Origin: Streptomyces sp. NBC_01214 | GTDB lineage: Bacteria > Actinomycetota > Actinomycetes > Streptomycetales > Streptomycetaceae | Length of the DNA stretch: 64,000 nt | Direction: 5' to 3' | Assembly: GCF_026340975.1 (NCBI RefSeq) | Contig: NZ_JAPEOS010000001.1 | Span: forward strand, 4,063,001-4,127,000 | Shown here: piece after piece, positions 16,768 through 27,440 of the stretch | Layout: every line of letters starts with the position of its first letter | Numbering within the stretch: the stretch's first letter is position 1 | Notes under the pieces: generated by a model | What the model saw: the letters and a program-made list of their open reading frames with translations, nothing else | Databases searched by the model: none | What the model was told of the DNA's origin: nothing | Position numbers and translations under genes: made by a program

Positions 16768-16912
16768 GCCGGTCACGGTTGCCGGTAGCGCCCCTGCCGT
16801 CAACTGGTCATCCGCATGACGGGCACGGCGCCGTGATGCATACGCTCCGCGGACCGCCCGCCGGCCCGGGAAGGTGAGGCCAATGGTTCACCGGGACGGA
16901 TAGTCTGCCTCC

Positions 16913-17896
16913 ATGAGCGGGGGCGAGGGGGCCGAGGGCATGGGCGCGGATTTAGCCGGTGAGGGCTGGGGTGCCACGCGCTCCTGGGTGGAGAAGGGAT
17001 TGCCCGCGGCAGAACGCATCGAGCAGGTGGTACCGCTGCGCGGCGGCTGGACCTCACAGATGCGGCGCCTGGACCTCAGCGGCCCGGGCGGACGGCGCTC
17101 GCTCGTCCTGCGGTCCTTCGTCAAGCCCTTCTTCGTCCGGCACGCGGAGGGCCTGCTGACCCGTGAAGCGGCGATCCTGCGCCTGCTCGGTGATACGGAC
17201 TTGCCCGCGGCCACGCTGGTGGCGGTGGACGCGACGGCGCAGCACTGCGACCACCCCTCCCTCCTGATGTCCCTGTTGCCGGGGACCGTGCGCGTGGACG
17301 ATCGGAACGCCGATGCCCGCGCGGAGCTGCTGGCCCGCCAACTGGTGCGCATCCACCAGCTGCCGATACCCGCGCACGAGCGACCCCGTACGTATCAGGC
17401 CTGGGCCTCTCCCGAGCGGGTGAGCCCGCCCGCGGACACCCGGCGGCCCGAGCTGTGGCGGCGGGCGGTCGACGTCATCCGCCGGGATCCGCCGGACCAT
17501 CGAGGTCGCTTTCTGCACCGGGACTTCCATCCCGGGAACGTTCTCTTCACCGGCACGGACGAGGACCTTCGGATCAGCGGCGTCGTCGACTGGGTGGAGA
17601 CCTCCTGGGGGCCCGCCGACCTGGACGTGGCGCACTGCTCGACGGCCCTCGCCCTGCTGCACGGGGTTCCCGCGGGGATGGGCTTCGCGGACCGCTACGT
17701 CGCCGCGGGAGGAACCCTGACCGAGGACCGCACCTCCCACCTCTACTGGCGGCTCCTGGACGCGCTGGGCTTCGCCCCGGACGCGGAGAAGGTCGGCGTG
17801 CCCTGGCGCGAACTGGGCCGGGTCGACCTGACGGCCCGTGTCCTGACGCAGAGGCTGGAGGGTTACGTCCAGGCCCTCTTCGAGAGGTACGCCTGA
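16913..17896 (+). CDS. Aminoglycoside-phosphotransferase-family kinase
   Basis: 327 residues with the APH/choline-kinase core: the Brenner motif HRDFHPGNV near 202-210 (catalytic Asp204) and the Mg-binding segment GVVDWVETSWGP near 223-234. An N-terminal ATP-binding lobe is present but divergent. Substrates in this family range from aminoglycosides to sugars and choline; none can be assigned. A TAGTCT box six bases upstream of the ATG would fit a leaderless transcript. Confidence 0.8.
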   Translation: MSGGEGAEGMGADLAGEGWGATRSWVEKGLPAAERIEQVVPLRGGWTSQMRRLDLSGPGGRRSLVLRSFVKPFFVRHAEGLLTREAAILRLLGDTDLPAATLVAVDATAQHCDHPSLLMSLLPGTVRVDDRNADARAELLARQLVRIHQLPIPAHERPRTYQAWASPERVSPPADTRRPELWRRAVDVIRRDPPDHRGRFLHRDFHPGNVLFTGTDEDLRISGVVDWVETSWGPADLDVAHCSTALALLHGVPAGMGFADRYVAAGGTLTEDRTSHLYWRLLDALGFAPDAEKVGVPWRELGRVDLTARVLTQRLEGYVQALFERYA

Positions 17897-17901
17897 ACCG
17901 T

Positions 17902-17948
17902 CGCGCCCCGGCCGACCGCTGGCCCGCCGGCCTGCCGGCCGGGACGCG
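17902..17948. terminator. Inverted repeat between convergent genes
   Basis: A 13-base arm at 17902-17914 pairs with 17936-17948 with one mismatch, around a GC-rich loop that can itself fold. It lies exactly between the two convergent stop codons, so it could terminate both transcripts. Confidence 0.5.
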
Positions 17949-17956
17949 ACAAGCAC

Positions 17957-19123
17957 TCAGTCGAGGGCGTCGGCCCGCAGGATCTCGGTGATGACGTCCA
18001 CCGCCTGCTTCGGGTTCTGCTCCAGCCAGGCGCCGAGGTGCTCCCGCACGGCCTCCCCGACACAGGCGCGTACGGGGCCGTTGCCCAGTACTCCGCGTGT
18101 CGCGCCGACGAACTCGGGGTGGTCCAGCTTGACCGACACGATCGCCGTCAGGCCCTCGCCGATGCGGTCGGCGCCGAGGTCGGGGTCCGCCGCAGTCAGC
18201 AGCCCCCGCGCCCGCGCGTACGCGTCGAGCGCGGCCGCCACCCCGTCGCGCAGGCCCGCCTCATGGGTGCCGCCGTAGGGAGTGGCCATGCTGTTGACGA
18301 AGCTGCGGACCCGCTCCTCGCGGGAGCCGCACCACCGCAGGGCCACCTCCATCGTCCCCGCCATCCGAGGGTCCTCCTGCTCGAAGCCGATGACGTCCGT
18401 GTGCACGGGCGTCCCCGGCTGCGCCCGGAGGGACACGACGAAGTCCCGCACCCCGCCCAGGAACCGGAACCGCGCCGTCTGGGGGCCGCCCGGAGGGCGT
18501 TCGTCGGTCAGCGAGATGTCCAGGCCCCGGTTGAGGAAGGCCAGTTCCCTGAAGCGCTCCGCCAGCACGGCGAACGAGCACTCCGTCGTCCCGAAGAGGG
18601 TGGCGTCGGGCCGGAAGGTGATGGTGGTCCCGCTTCCCGTCGCCGGACCCGCGGCGCTGGGCGGCGCGACGGTGACGCCGCACGCGTACTCCTGGACCCG
18701 GAGGACCCCCTCGCGCCGTACCTCGGCCGTCAGCCGGCTGGACAGGGCGTTGGTGACGGCGGGCCCCAAGCCGAAGAGGCTCATGGTCACGGCGCGACGG
18801 TCGCCGGGCCTCGCCCCGGCCGACAGGTCGGTCAACAGGGCTTCGAGACCGGGGCCGTCGGGGTCCTCGGCGGCCCCGAAGGGGATGCCCGGACCGTCGT
18901 CGGTGACCCGTACGGCGCCGTCGGCCATCAGGGTCACGCCGACGGAGCCCGCGCGGCCGGTCACGACCTCGTTCACCGCCCGGTCGGCGACCTCGAAGAG
19001 CATCTGGTGCAGACCGCGTTCGCCGGTCGAGCCGATGTACATCCCGGGCCGCTTGCGCACGGCTTCGGCCCCCTCCAGCACCTGGATGTGGCTGGCGTCG
19101 TACGTGATCGCTTCGTCACTCAT
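17957..19123 (-). CDS. Shortened GyrB/ParE-like GHKL protein with altered ATPase residues
   Basis: 388 residues; only the ATPase and transducer domains of a type IIA topoisomerase B subunit are present, with no TOPRIM domain. The start is recognisable (VLEGAEAVRKRPGMYIGS). Glu44 (catalytic base position) and the DDGPGIP loop remain. The Mg-binding Asn of the N-box is Arg48 (EVADRAVNE), the GLHGVG lid reads LFGLGPAV, and the QTK loop reads ATR at 341-343. GGAGGGG supports the ATG. It is unlikely to be a working gyrase subunit; a regulatory or resistance-related decoy role is speculative. Confidence 0.82.
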   Translation of the reverse strand: MSDEAITYDASHIQVLEGAEAVRKRPGMYIGSTGERGLHQMLFEVADRAVNEVVTGRAGSVGVTLMADGAVRVTDDGPGIPFGAAEDPDGPGLEALLTDLSAGARPGDRRAVTMSLFGLGPAVTNALSSRLTAEVRREGVLRVQEYACGVTVAPPSAAGPATGSGTTITFRPDATLFGTTECSFAVLAERFRELAFLNRGLDISLTDERPPGGPQTARFRFLGGVRDFVVSLRAQPGTPVHTDVIGFEQEDPRMAGTMEVALRWCGSREERVRSFVNSMATPYGGTHEAGLRDGVAAALDAYARARGLLTAADPDLGADRIGEGLTAIVSVKLDHPEFVGATRGVLGNGPVRACVGEAVREHLGAWLEQNPKQAVDVITEILRADALD

Positions 19124-19441
19124 GAAGTCCCCTCCGATGGTGTCCGGCAGATCTCCCCAGCCTAGGTGAATCCAAGGAAAACACCAGGTCAGAGCCGGTT
19201 TGTCGAGCCCCTGGACGGGTGGGTGAGCGGCTGCCCGGAGCCGGTCGGAACCGGGGGTGCGCACCACGGCCGAATCGCGTCCGCGGGCCCGCCGGAGCCG
19301 CGCACGACCCCATTCCGAGCGCCCCCGAGGTGCCTGATTCGGGTGCACGGCCCGCTGCCGTTCCGACAGATGGTCACCCCGCGTCGCCCGCCGCCCGTCG
19401 CCCGCCGCCGCCCGCCCGGCCGCACTGGCTACGATCGGCTG
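19124..19441. other. Divergent intergenic region, no gene seen
   Basis: 318 bases between the GyrB-like gene and the acetyltransferase gene. A TACGAT box lies eight bases before the acetyltransferase ATG and could be a -10 element of a leaderless promoter. No other feature was found. Confidence 0.4.
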
Positions 19442-19981
19442 ATGATCACTTCCGTCACGCTCGAGGCCGCCGCCACACCGACCGCTCCCGCCCTCGTCCT
19501 TCGGCCCTGGCGCGTGCAGGACGTCGCCGCGCTGGTCGAGGCCGCCCCGGATCCCGGGCTGGCGAGCGAGGACGACGGACTGCGGTGGGTACGGGCCCAG
19601 GAGCGGGGCTGGGCGGCGGGGGTCCGGTTCGGATTCGCCGTCCTGGAGGCGGCCCGGGGCGCGGCGCCGGCGCGGCTGGTGGGCAACGTCGTCCTCAAGG
19701 AGGTGGCGTCCGGCAAGGCTTCCGCCGAGGTCGGCTACTGGACGGCGGCGCAAGCACGGGGTCGGGGTGTGGCGCCGCGGGCCTTGGAAGCCCTCACCGT
19801 CTGGTCCCTGGAGGCCTTCCGGGCCGACGGCCTGGAGCGCCTCGAACTGCTCCACCAGGTGGACAACCCCGCATCCTGCCGCGTCGCGGCCAAGTGCGGC
19901 TACGCCTACGACAGGACGCTGGCGGCCGCGCCCCCCGCCTACCCCCTCGACGGCCATCTGCACGTGCGTCGCGCTGCCTGA
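19442..19981 (+). CDS. GNAT-family N-acetyltransferase (RimJ/RimL-like)
   Basis: 179 residues. The acetyl-CoA loop is AQARGRGVAPRALEALT near residue 100-116, and the C-terminal strand-helix CRVAAKCGYAYDRTL is typical of RimJ/RimL-type GNATs that acetylate protein N termini or small molecules. The start is the ATG eight bases after a TACGAT box, which implies a leaderless message; the upstream open frame is rejected. Confidence 0.8.
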   Translation: MITSVTLEAAATPTAPALVLRPWRVQDVAALVEAAPDPGLASEDDGLRWVRAQERGWAAGVRFGFAVLEAARGAAPARLVGNVVLKEVASGKASAEVGYWTAAQARGRGVAPRALEALTVWSLEAFRADGLERLELLHQVDNPASCRVAAKCGYAYDRTLAAAPPAYPLDGHLHVRRAA

Positions 19982-20063
19982 GGCGTCACCGGCGGGGCAG
20001 CCCAAAGGGGTTGTCCGTGGGGCCGCTTGTCCGGCCGTGCGGCCACCGCGCACAGTGGGCCGT

Positions 20064-20813
20064 ATGACATCAGAGCTGACACCCGCCGAGCTCCTGCACG
20101 CATTCGCCCGCACCCGCGCCTCGCTCGACGGCGCGGAGGTCACCTACTGGTGGACCGGAGACGTCCACTCCTGGGCCCCCGGCGAGCCCTACCGGCGCCT
20201 CTTCGGCTTCGAAGGGCTCAACGTCGCGCGCCTCGTCGCGGACGAGGAGCTCGGCGGATACCAACTCCTGTCCAGGGAGGCCGCGTTCTACCTCGACCCC
20301 GGGACCCGGGAGATCCTGGAGACCTGGCAGGACAAGCAGGTGGTCCACGTCTGGAACGATCCGGCGAACCAGAAGTGGCGGCCCTTCCCGGTCCCCCTGA
20401 CGAAACTGGGCGACCAGGTCTGCTTCAGCCTGGAGATCCCGCTGGCTTACCCCTCGCCCCTGCCGGTCGCGCAGTACCCGGCCCACTCTGCCGACGACAC
20501 CTACCGCGCCCTGGAACTGTTCCAGTTCTTCGCACCCGCGGCCACCCTGACCACCGACGCGGTGAGCGTCCCCGCCACCATGTCCTGGACCCGGATGTCG
20601 CCGTGGCTGCCCTGGATGGAACAGGGGCAGCGCCCCGGCGGCCTCACCTTCCACTGCCGCGGCCGCAAGCTGGACTCGTACGCGCAGGTCCCGGAGCGCA
20701 CCCGCGCGTACATCGCCGAGCACCACCCCGAATTCGCCCACGCGCCGGAGAAGTGGAGCGAGCCGAACGAGACCAGCTGGACGTACTTCCGCAGGCTCTT
20801 CCCGCCGCGGTAG
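20064..20813 (+). CDS. DUF1838-family protein
   Basis: 249 residues starting at ATG. The sequence matches the DUF1838 pattern: an aromatic-rich N-terminal part (VTYWWTGDVHSWAPGEP), a middle with FSLEIPLAYPSPLP, and the late block MSPWLPWMEQGQRPG. Family function is unknown. No signal peptide is seen. Confidence 0.72.
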   Translation: MTSELTPAELLHAFARTRASLDGAEVTYWWTGDVHSWAPGEPYRRLFGFEGLNVARLVADEELGGYQLLSREAAFYLDPGTREILETWQDKQVVHVWNDPANQKWRPFPVPLTKLGDQVCFSLEIPLAYPSPLPVAQYPAHSADDTYRALELFQFFAPAATLTTDAVSVPATMSWTRMSPWLPWMEQGQRPGGLTFHCRGRKLDSYAQVPERTRAYIAEHHPEFAHAPEKWSEPNETSWTYFRRLFPPR

Positions 20814-21233
20814 CACCGCCTCCGGTTACCGTCCCGGTCTGCGCCCCCATCCTGCGCGATGATCGCGCGGACGATGAAAGTACCTGGTCAGAGCCCCTGT
20901 CGAGGGACCCCCGGGGGGAGTCGCAGGGGGCGGACAAGGGTTTTCCCCGTATCGAGTTCATCCCCGTGTTGCCTACTGTCTGCCCACCGGCGATCTTCTC
21001 CTGACCTTACGGCACACACGCCCACCCCACATGGCGTGAAGGCCGTACCGGTCGGGGGGAGAGCCGGGACCGCCGTTGCCCAGCCCCGCTGTTGCGGCTC
21101 GGGCGACGTGGCGCGCGGCGGAGCCGGGGCGAGCTCGACCAACTCGCTCCCGGTCCCGCGGCCGCCGGAACCTCCCACACTGCACTGACCGGCCGCTCCG
21201 GCACGCCCGGAAACGGCCCTCGAAGGGGAACAC
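20814..21233 (+). other. Intergenic region upstream of the subtilase, promoter candidate only
   Basis: 420 bases without a convincing gene. A TACTGT box near 20971 could be a -10 element, which would give a leader of about 250 bases. The leader is GC-rich and can fold, but I could not match it to a riboswitch class. Confidence 0.35.
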
Positions 21234-23039
<1,806 letters not shown>

Positions 23040-23095
23040 TCAGGAGCCAACTCGGCCTGACGGCCAGATAGTACGGACCAAAGCGAGCCCGCGGA

Positions 23096-23134
23096 CCTGC
23101 TGATACACCTCGTATCGGCAGGGCCGACGGGTTT
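23096..23134 (+). terminator. Intrinsic terminator of the subtilase gene
   Basis: An 11-bp stem (CCTGCTGATAC with GTATCGGCAGG, one G-U) with a 5-base loop lies 57 bases after the stop. TTTT follows within nine bases of the stem. Confidence 0.7.
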
Positions 23135-23252
23135 TCCCGGCACGCGACTGATTTCTGCGTCACAATCCGTGTCCGCCCGCCACTCGACCTCGTATTGTCG
23201 CCTCTCACAGGAAGGGCGCCGGAGCTGGGGACCGAGAGGCTGGTGGCTGTGC

Positions 23253-26021
23253 GTGGTGGCGGCGACGGGGCACGCTGACACAAGTGTCGGACACGGAGAA
23301 CTGATCAGGGCGGTCGACCGCGCGCTGACCGCGCACGGCCGGGCCCTCCTGACCGGACCCGCCGGCGCGGGCAAGACCGAGGTCGTGCGCGCCGTCGCGG
23401 CCGCGGCCGAATCGCGCCGCGAGACCGTGCTCTGCCTCGCCCCCGAGGCTGCCGACCAATGGATACCCGAGGCGTCCGCCGCCGCCCTCCTCGCCTCCGT
23501 ACCCGGCGGCGCCCTGGAACAGCTCTCCGGGCCCCAGCGCACCGCCATCGCCCTCCTGCGCCGGGAGGCCGACGCCCCCCGGGCCGGCCGCGACCACATC
23601 GCCCTGCGCCTCGCCGTGGTCGAGGTGCTGCGCACCCTCGCCGACCGCGACCCCGTCCTGCTCGTCCTCGACAACGCCCAGTGGCTCGACGCCGAGAGCA
23701 CCGACCTGCTCCGCTTCGCCCTGCGCCTCACCCCGCCCCGCGTCCGGGTCCTGGTCGCCGAATGCGTCCAGGGCGGGGTCCCGGTGGGCGAACCCCTCTG
23801 CGGCCCCGGCGTCCCCGCCATCCGGGTACCCCCGCTGGGCGCCGACGAGGTCGCCGAACTCCTCGTCCGCCACGGCCTTCCGGCCCGCCTCGCCGGCCGG
23901 ATCCACCAGGCCAGCGGCGGCAACCCGCGCCTCGCCCTCGCCCTCGGCCACTCCCTCGCCGAAGCCGCCGAGGCCCGCGACAGCAGCGCCCACCACGCCG
24001 ACCCCCTGCCCGTCTCCGGGCAGGCCCGCGAGGTGGCCCGCCGGCTCCTCGCCGGGGCCCCCGCCCAGGCCCGCCGCACCCTGCTGCTCGCCGCCCTCGC
24101 CACCCGCCCCACCATCTCCCTGCTGCGCCGCGCCGGCCGCCCCGACGCCGAGGCCGAACTGGCGGAGGCGGAACGGGCCGCACTGGTCAGAGTGGGCGAG
24201 GACGGCTCCGTGGAGTTCACCGCCGGCGCCCTGCCCACCGCGCTCGCCGCCGACGCCGGCTGGCCTGAACGCGCCGCCGGACACGCGGCCCTGGCCGCCG
24301 CCGTCGACGATCCCGTCCAGGCCGTACGCCACCGCGCGCTGGCCGTGGACACCCCCGACCAGTGGCTCGCCGAGGAGATCACCGAGGCCGCCGCGGCCTG
24401 CCGCCGCCGGGGCCAGCGCGCCCTCGCCGCCGAACTGGGCCTGCTCGCCGCCGAACGCACGCCGTCCTCGTTGGCCGGCGCGGAACTGGCCCGCCTGGTC
24501 GCGGCCGCCGAGGACGCCGGCTGGTCCGGCCGCGCCGACCTCGCCCGCCGCGCCACCGGAGCCGTCCTGGCCCGCGACGCCTCGCCCGCCGACCGGGTAC
24601 GGGCCCGGCTCGCCGTGATCGACGCCGCCGGCCAGGCCCTGGGCGCCCTCGACGAGACCATCGCGTACGCCATGGACGAGGCCGCCGGGGACCCCTCGCT
24701 CCAGGCCGCCGTCCAGCTGCGGATCGCCTGGAAGCACAACCTCAGCGACGGCGACCCGGTCCGCTCCCGCGACGCCGCGGCCCGCGCCGGGGCGCTCGCC
24801 GCACTCGGCGGCGACCAGGTCGCCGAGGCCATGGCCCTGACCGTACGGGCCCGCATGGGCCGCATCCTCGGCGACCCGGGAGCCGAGGCGATCCTCGCCG
24901 AGGCCCTCGCCCTGCCCGCCCCCGAGGTACCGCTCGGCATGCGCAACGCGCCCCAGTACCTCGCCGTCCGGCACGCCCTCTTCGACGACGGCCTCGACGA
25001 CGCCCGTCGCCAACTGATGGTCCTGCTGCCCGCCGTCCAGCGCACCGGCTCCGCCGAGGACGTCTTCGAGGTCCTGCGCAGCCTCACCGAGGTCGAACTG
25101 CGCAGCGGCCGGTGCGAGGCCGCCTCCGCCCACGCCCGCCGGGCCCTCGAGCTCACGATCGACGCGGGCCTCTCGCCCGGCCCCGCCTGGTACGTCGCCG
25201 CGATGGCCGAGGCCATGGGCGGCAGCTTCGCCCGGGCCGCCGGCTACGCCCGGCGCGGCATCCAGGCCTCGCAGGAGGAGCAGGACCAGGTCTTCCTCTC
25301 CCGCAGCCTGCACGCGCTCGGCCTCGTCGAACTCGCCACGGGAGAGGCGGCGAAGGCCGTCGCCACCCTGCGCCGCGTCGCCGAACTGGAGGCCGCCCAG
25401 CAGGTGGTGGACCCCTCGATCCTGCGCTGGCACGGGGAGCTCGCCGAAGCCCTGATCGCCGCCGACGCACCCGAGGAGGCGGCCCGACTGCTGGCCTCCG
25501 TCCGCACGGTCGCCGTCGGCCTCGGCCGGACCGGGGTGGTCGCGGCCCTCGACCGGGCCCGCGGGCTGTGCCTGTCCGCGCAGGGCGACGCCGACGGGGC
25601 CGTGCACCTGCTGGAGACCACCGCCCAGCGCTTCGACGCCCTGCGGCTGCCGCTGGAACGCGGCCGTACGCTGCTCGCCCTCGCGCGGGTGGAGCGCCGC
25701 CGACGCCGGCGCGCACCGGCCCGCGCGGCGCTCCGGGCCGCGGCCGAGGTCTTCGACCGGGCCGGGGCCGCCCCCTGGACGGAGCTCGCCAAGGAATCGG
25801 CCCCGGGTGACGGCGCCGCGGCGCGGGTACCGGCGGCCGCGACCCTGACCGAGGCCGAGACCCGGCTCGCGCTGCTGGTCAGCCAGGGCGCCAGCAACCA
25901 GGAGGCCGCGGCGAAGCTGTTCCTCAGCGTCAAGACGGTGGAGGCCCGGCTGACCCGGATCTACCAGAAGCTCGACGTCCGCTCACGGGCCCAGCTGGCC
26001 ACCGCGCTGCGCACGCCCTGA
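23253..26021 (+). CDS. LAL-type LuxR-family transcriptional regulator with N-terminal ATPase
   Basis: About 922 residues. The start is uncertain: two adjacent GTGs at 23253 and 23256 follow GAGAGG, and a GTG at 23169 would add 28 unlikely residues. Walker A GPAGAGKT lies near residue 35 and a Walker B-like LLVLDNAQWLD near 139. A long Ala-rich TPR-like region follows, then a C-terminal LuxR HTH (ETRLALLVSQGASNQEAAAKL, SVKTVEARLTRIYQKL). Large STAND regulators of this kind often activate secondary-metabolite or sugar-use genes; the target is unknown. Confidence 0.88.
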   Translation: MVAATGHADTSVGHGELIRAVDRALTAHGRALLTGPAGAGKTEVVRAVAAAAESRRETVLCLAPEAADQWIPEASAAALLASVPGGALEQLSGPQRTAIALLRREADAPRAGRDHIALRLAVVEVLRTLADRDPVLLVLDNAQWLDAESTDLLRFALRLTPPRVRVLVAECVQGGVPVGEPLCGPGVPAIRVPPLGADEVAELLVRHGLPARLAGRIHQASGGNPRLALALGHSLAEAAEARDSSAHHADPLPVSGQAREVARRLLAGAPAQARRTLLLAALATRPTISLLRRAGRPDAEAELAEAERAALVRVGEDGSVEFTAGALPTALAADAGWPERAAGHAALAAAVDDPVQAVRHRALAVDTPDQWLAEEITEAAAACRRRGQRALAAELGLLAAERTPSSLAGAELARLVAAAEDAGWSGRADLARRATGAVLARDASPADRVRARLAVIDAAGQALGALDETIAYAMDEAAGDPSLQAAVQLRIAWKHNLSDGDPVRSRDAAARAGALAALGGDQVAEAMALTVRARMGRILGDPGAEAILAEALALPAPEVPLGMRNAPQYLAVRHALFDDGLDDARRQLMVLLPAVQRTGSAEDVFEVLRSLTEVELRSGRCEAASAHARRALELTIDAGLSPGPAWYVAAMAEAMGGSFARAAGYARRGIQASQEEQDQVFLSRSLHALGLVELATGEAAKAVATLRRVAELEAAQQVVDPSILRWHGELAEALIAADAPEEAARLLASVRTVAVGLGRTGVVAALDRARGLCLSAQGDADGAVHLLETTAQRFDALRLPLERGRTLLALARVERRRRRRAPARAALRAAAEVFDRAGAAPWTELAKESAPGDGAAARVPAAATLTEAETRLALLVSQGASNQEAAAKLFLSVKTVEARLTRIYQKLDVRSRAQLATALRTP

Positions 26022-26071
26022 TCGACACGGCCTAAGGCTTGTCTCGTCGAAATCCGGGATGAAGAGTGACA

Positions 26072-26104
26072 TGGTGCTTCTGGTGCTTCTGGTGCTTCTG
26101 GTGC
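26072..26104. repeat. 9-bp perfect tandem repeat, 3.7 copies
   Basis: The unit TGGTGCTTC is repeated three times and followed by TGGTGC. It lies between the LuxR regulator and the lipoprotein gene, outside both. Slippage-prone; no function visible. Confidence 0.85.
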
Positions 26105-26171
26105 GCGGATGGCGGAACACCCCAGTCGATACCCCCCGGGGCGCGCCGCGCACGCCCCGGACGGCCGTGTG

Positions 26172-27383
26172 TCAGCTCGGGCGCTCGTAGTTGGTCAGGA
26201 CGCAGCCCTCGACCTGGGCCTTCTCCAGCCGGTAGCCGGCCGGCGCGGTGAAGCCGGTCTCGCAGTTCAGGTACAGGAACTGGAGCTGGTACAGCCCGCG
26301 GCGGACGTTCGCGTTGTTGGTCTCCACGGCGATGTTCGTGCCGACCAGCAGCTTGCTCGCGGTGGCCTTGAGGCGCCCGTCGTCCTTCAGGTCGGCCAGC
26401 TGTGCCGCCTTGGCCTTGGTCTGGAGGGTCTTCATGTCGGAGACGGTGTCCAGCCAGTTCAGGTTGTGCGCGCGCCGCTCCCCGCCGAGCTCGCCGCAGA
26501 CGGCCCGCTGCTTGACGCCCCAGGCGCTCGGGGGGCCGTCGACAACCGGCATGTAGTCGATCGACTGAATGTGCTCGTCGGTGACGGTCATCTTCGTGCA
26601 GTCGACGGTGTGAGGGCTGACGAGCTGCTTCAGCTCGGCGATGCTGCCGGCGCTCGGCAGGCCCGGGCTGCCGGTGGACGGCTGGCCCGGCTTCGCGGCT
26701 CCCTCGGTGGAGGGGTCGCGGACCGCCCCGCGGTGGGGGCTGCCCTGGCCGTCGGGGCTGTTGACGTAGTCGGTGAGGAAGCAGCCCTCGACCAGGGCCT
26801 TCTCCTTCTTGAACCCCTCCGGGACGAAGACGTTGGGGTTGCAGCTCAGGATGCGCAGGTCGGAGTTGGGCGGGTTGACCAGGGACACGGCGGTGGCGGT
26901 CTTGAGCGCGGTCAGGGCGAAGGTCTTGCCGATGACCGTGCGGCTGGCGAGGTCGGTGTCGTCCCGGCCCTCGGCGAGCAGCTTCGCGGCGTGGTCCTTG
27001 GCGGCCTGCTGGAAGGCCTTCATGTCCGGGGTCAGGAAGAGGACGATCTCGCCCCGCGCCTTCTCGTCCGTGCAGACGCCGCGCTCCGTGATGCCCCAGT
27101 CCCCGGCGCCGATGAACCCGCTCAGCGGCACCCGGCTGTCGTTCGGGTCGGTGCTGAGGTTCTCGCAGGACGTGTACTGCTGTACGTGGGCCTGCGCCCC
27201 GGCCAGCGTGGCGGGCGCGGCGCCGGCGCCGGCGGCCGTGGGGGAGGCGGGGGCGGCGCCCGGAGCGCTCGCGGAGGGGCTCGCGGCGGGCGGGCCCGGC
27301 TTGGGGGAGTCCTCGCAGGCGGTGGCGAGGGTGGTGAGCGCGGCGAGGGCCGCGGTCGCGGCGGATATCCGCTGGAGGCGCAT
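26172..27383 (-). CDS. Lipoprotein with two tandem copies of an unknown domain
   Basis: 403 residues from the ATG after GGAAG. Lipobox LATAC ends the signal peptide, and an Ala/Pro/Ser linker follows. Two halves of about 165 residues are homologous: GFKKEKALVEGCFLTDYV near residue 215 matches GYRLEKAQVEGCVLTNYE at the C terminus, with conserved cysteines before each. This is an internal duplication of an extracytoplasmic domain I do not recognise. Confidence 0.75.
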   Translation of the reverse strand: MRLQRISAATAALAALTTLATACEDSPKPGPPAASPSASAPGAAPASPTAAGAGAAPATLAGAQAHVQQYTSCENLSTDPNDSRVPLSGFIGAGDWGITERGVCTDEKARGEIVLFLTPDMKAFQQAAKDHAAKLLAEGRDDTDLASRTVIGKTFALTALKTATAVSLVNPPNSDLRILSCNPNVFVPEGFKKEKALVEGCFLTDYVNSPDGQGSPHRGAVRDPSTEGAAKPGQPSTGSPGLPSAGSIAELKQLVSPHTVDCTKMTVTDEHIQSIDYMPVVDGPPSAWGVKQRAVCGELGGERRAHNLNWLDTVSDMKTLQTKAKAAQLADLKDDGRLKATASKLLVGTNIAVETNNANVRRGLYQLQFLYLNCETGFTAPAGYRLEKAQVEGCVLTNYERPS

Positions 27384-27440
27384 GGGTGTCTTCCGTCGGC
27401 TGGACACGGCACGGGGGATGGCGTGCCCATGCTAAGGCCA

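Noticed and set aside
19124..20143. N-terminal extension of the GyrB-like protein
   Set aside because: It runs through the acetyltransferase gene; the GGAGGGG-preceded ATG at 19123 begins the recognisable domain.
21000..21233. Riboswitch (c-di-AMP type) in the subtilase leader
   Set aside because: GC-rich folds exist, but the conserved core sequences could not be identified.
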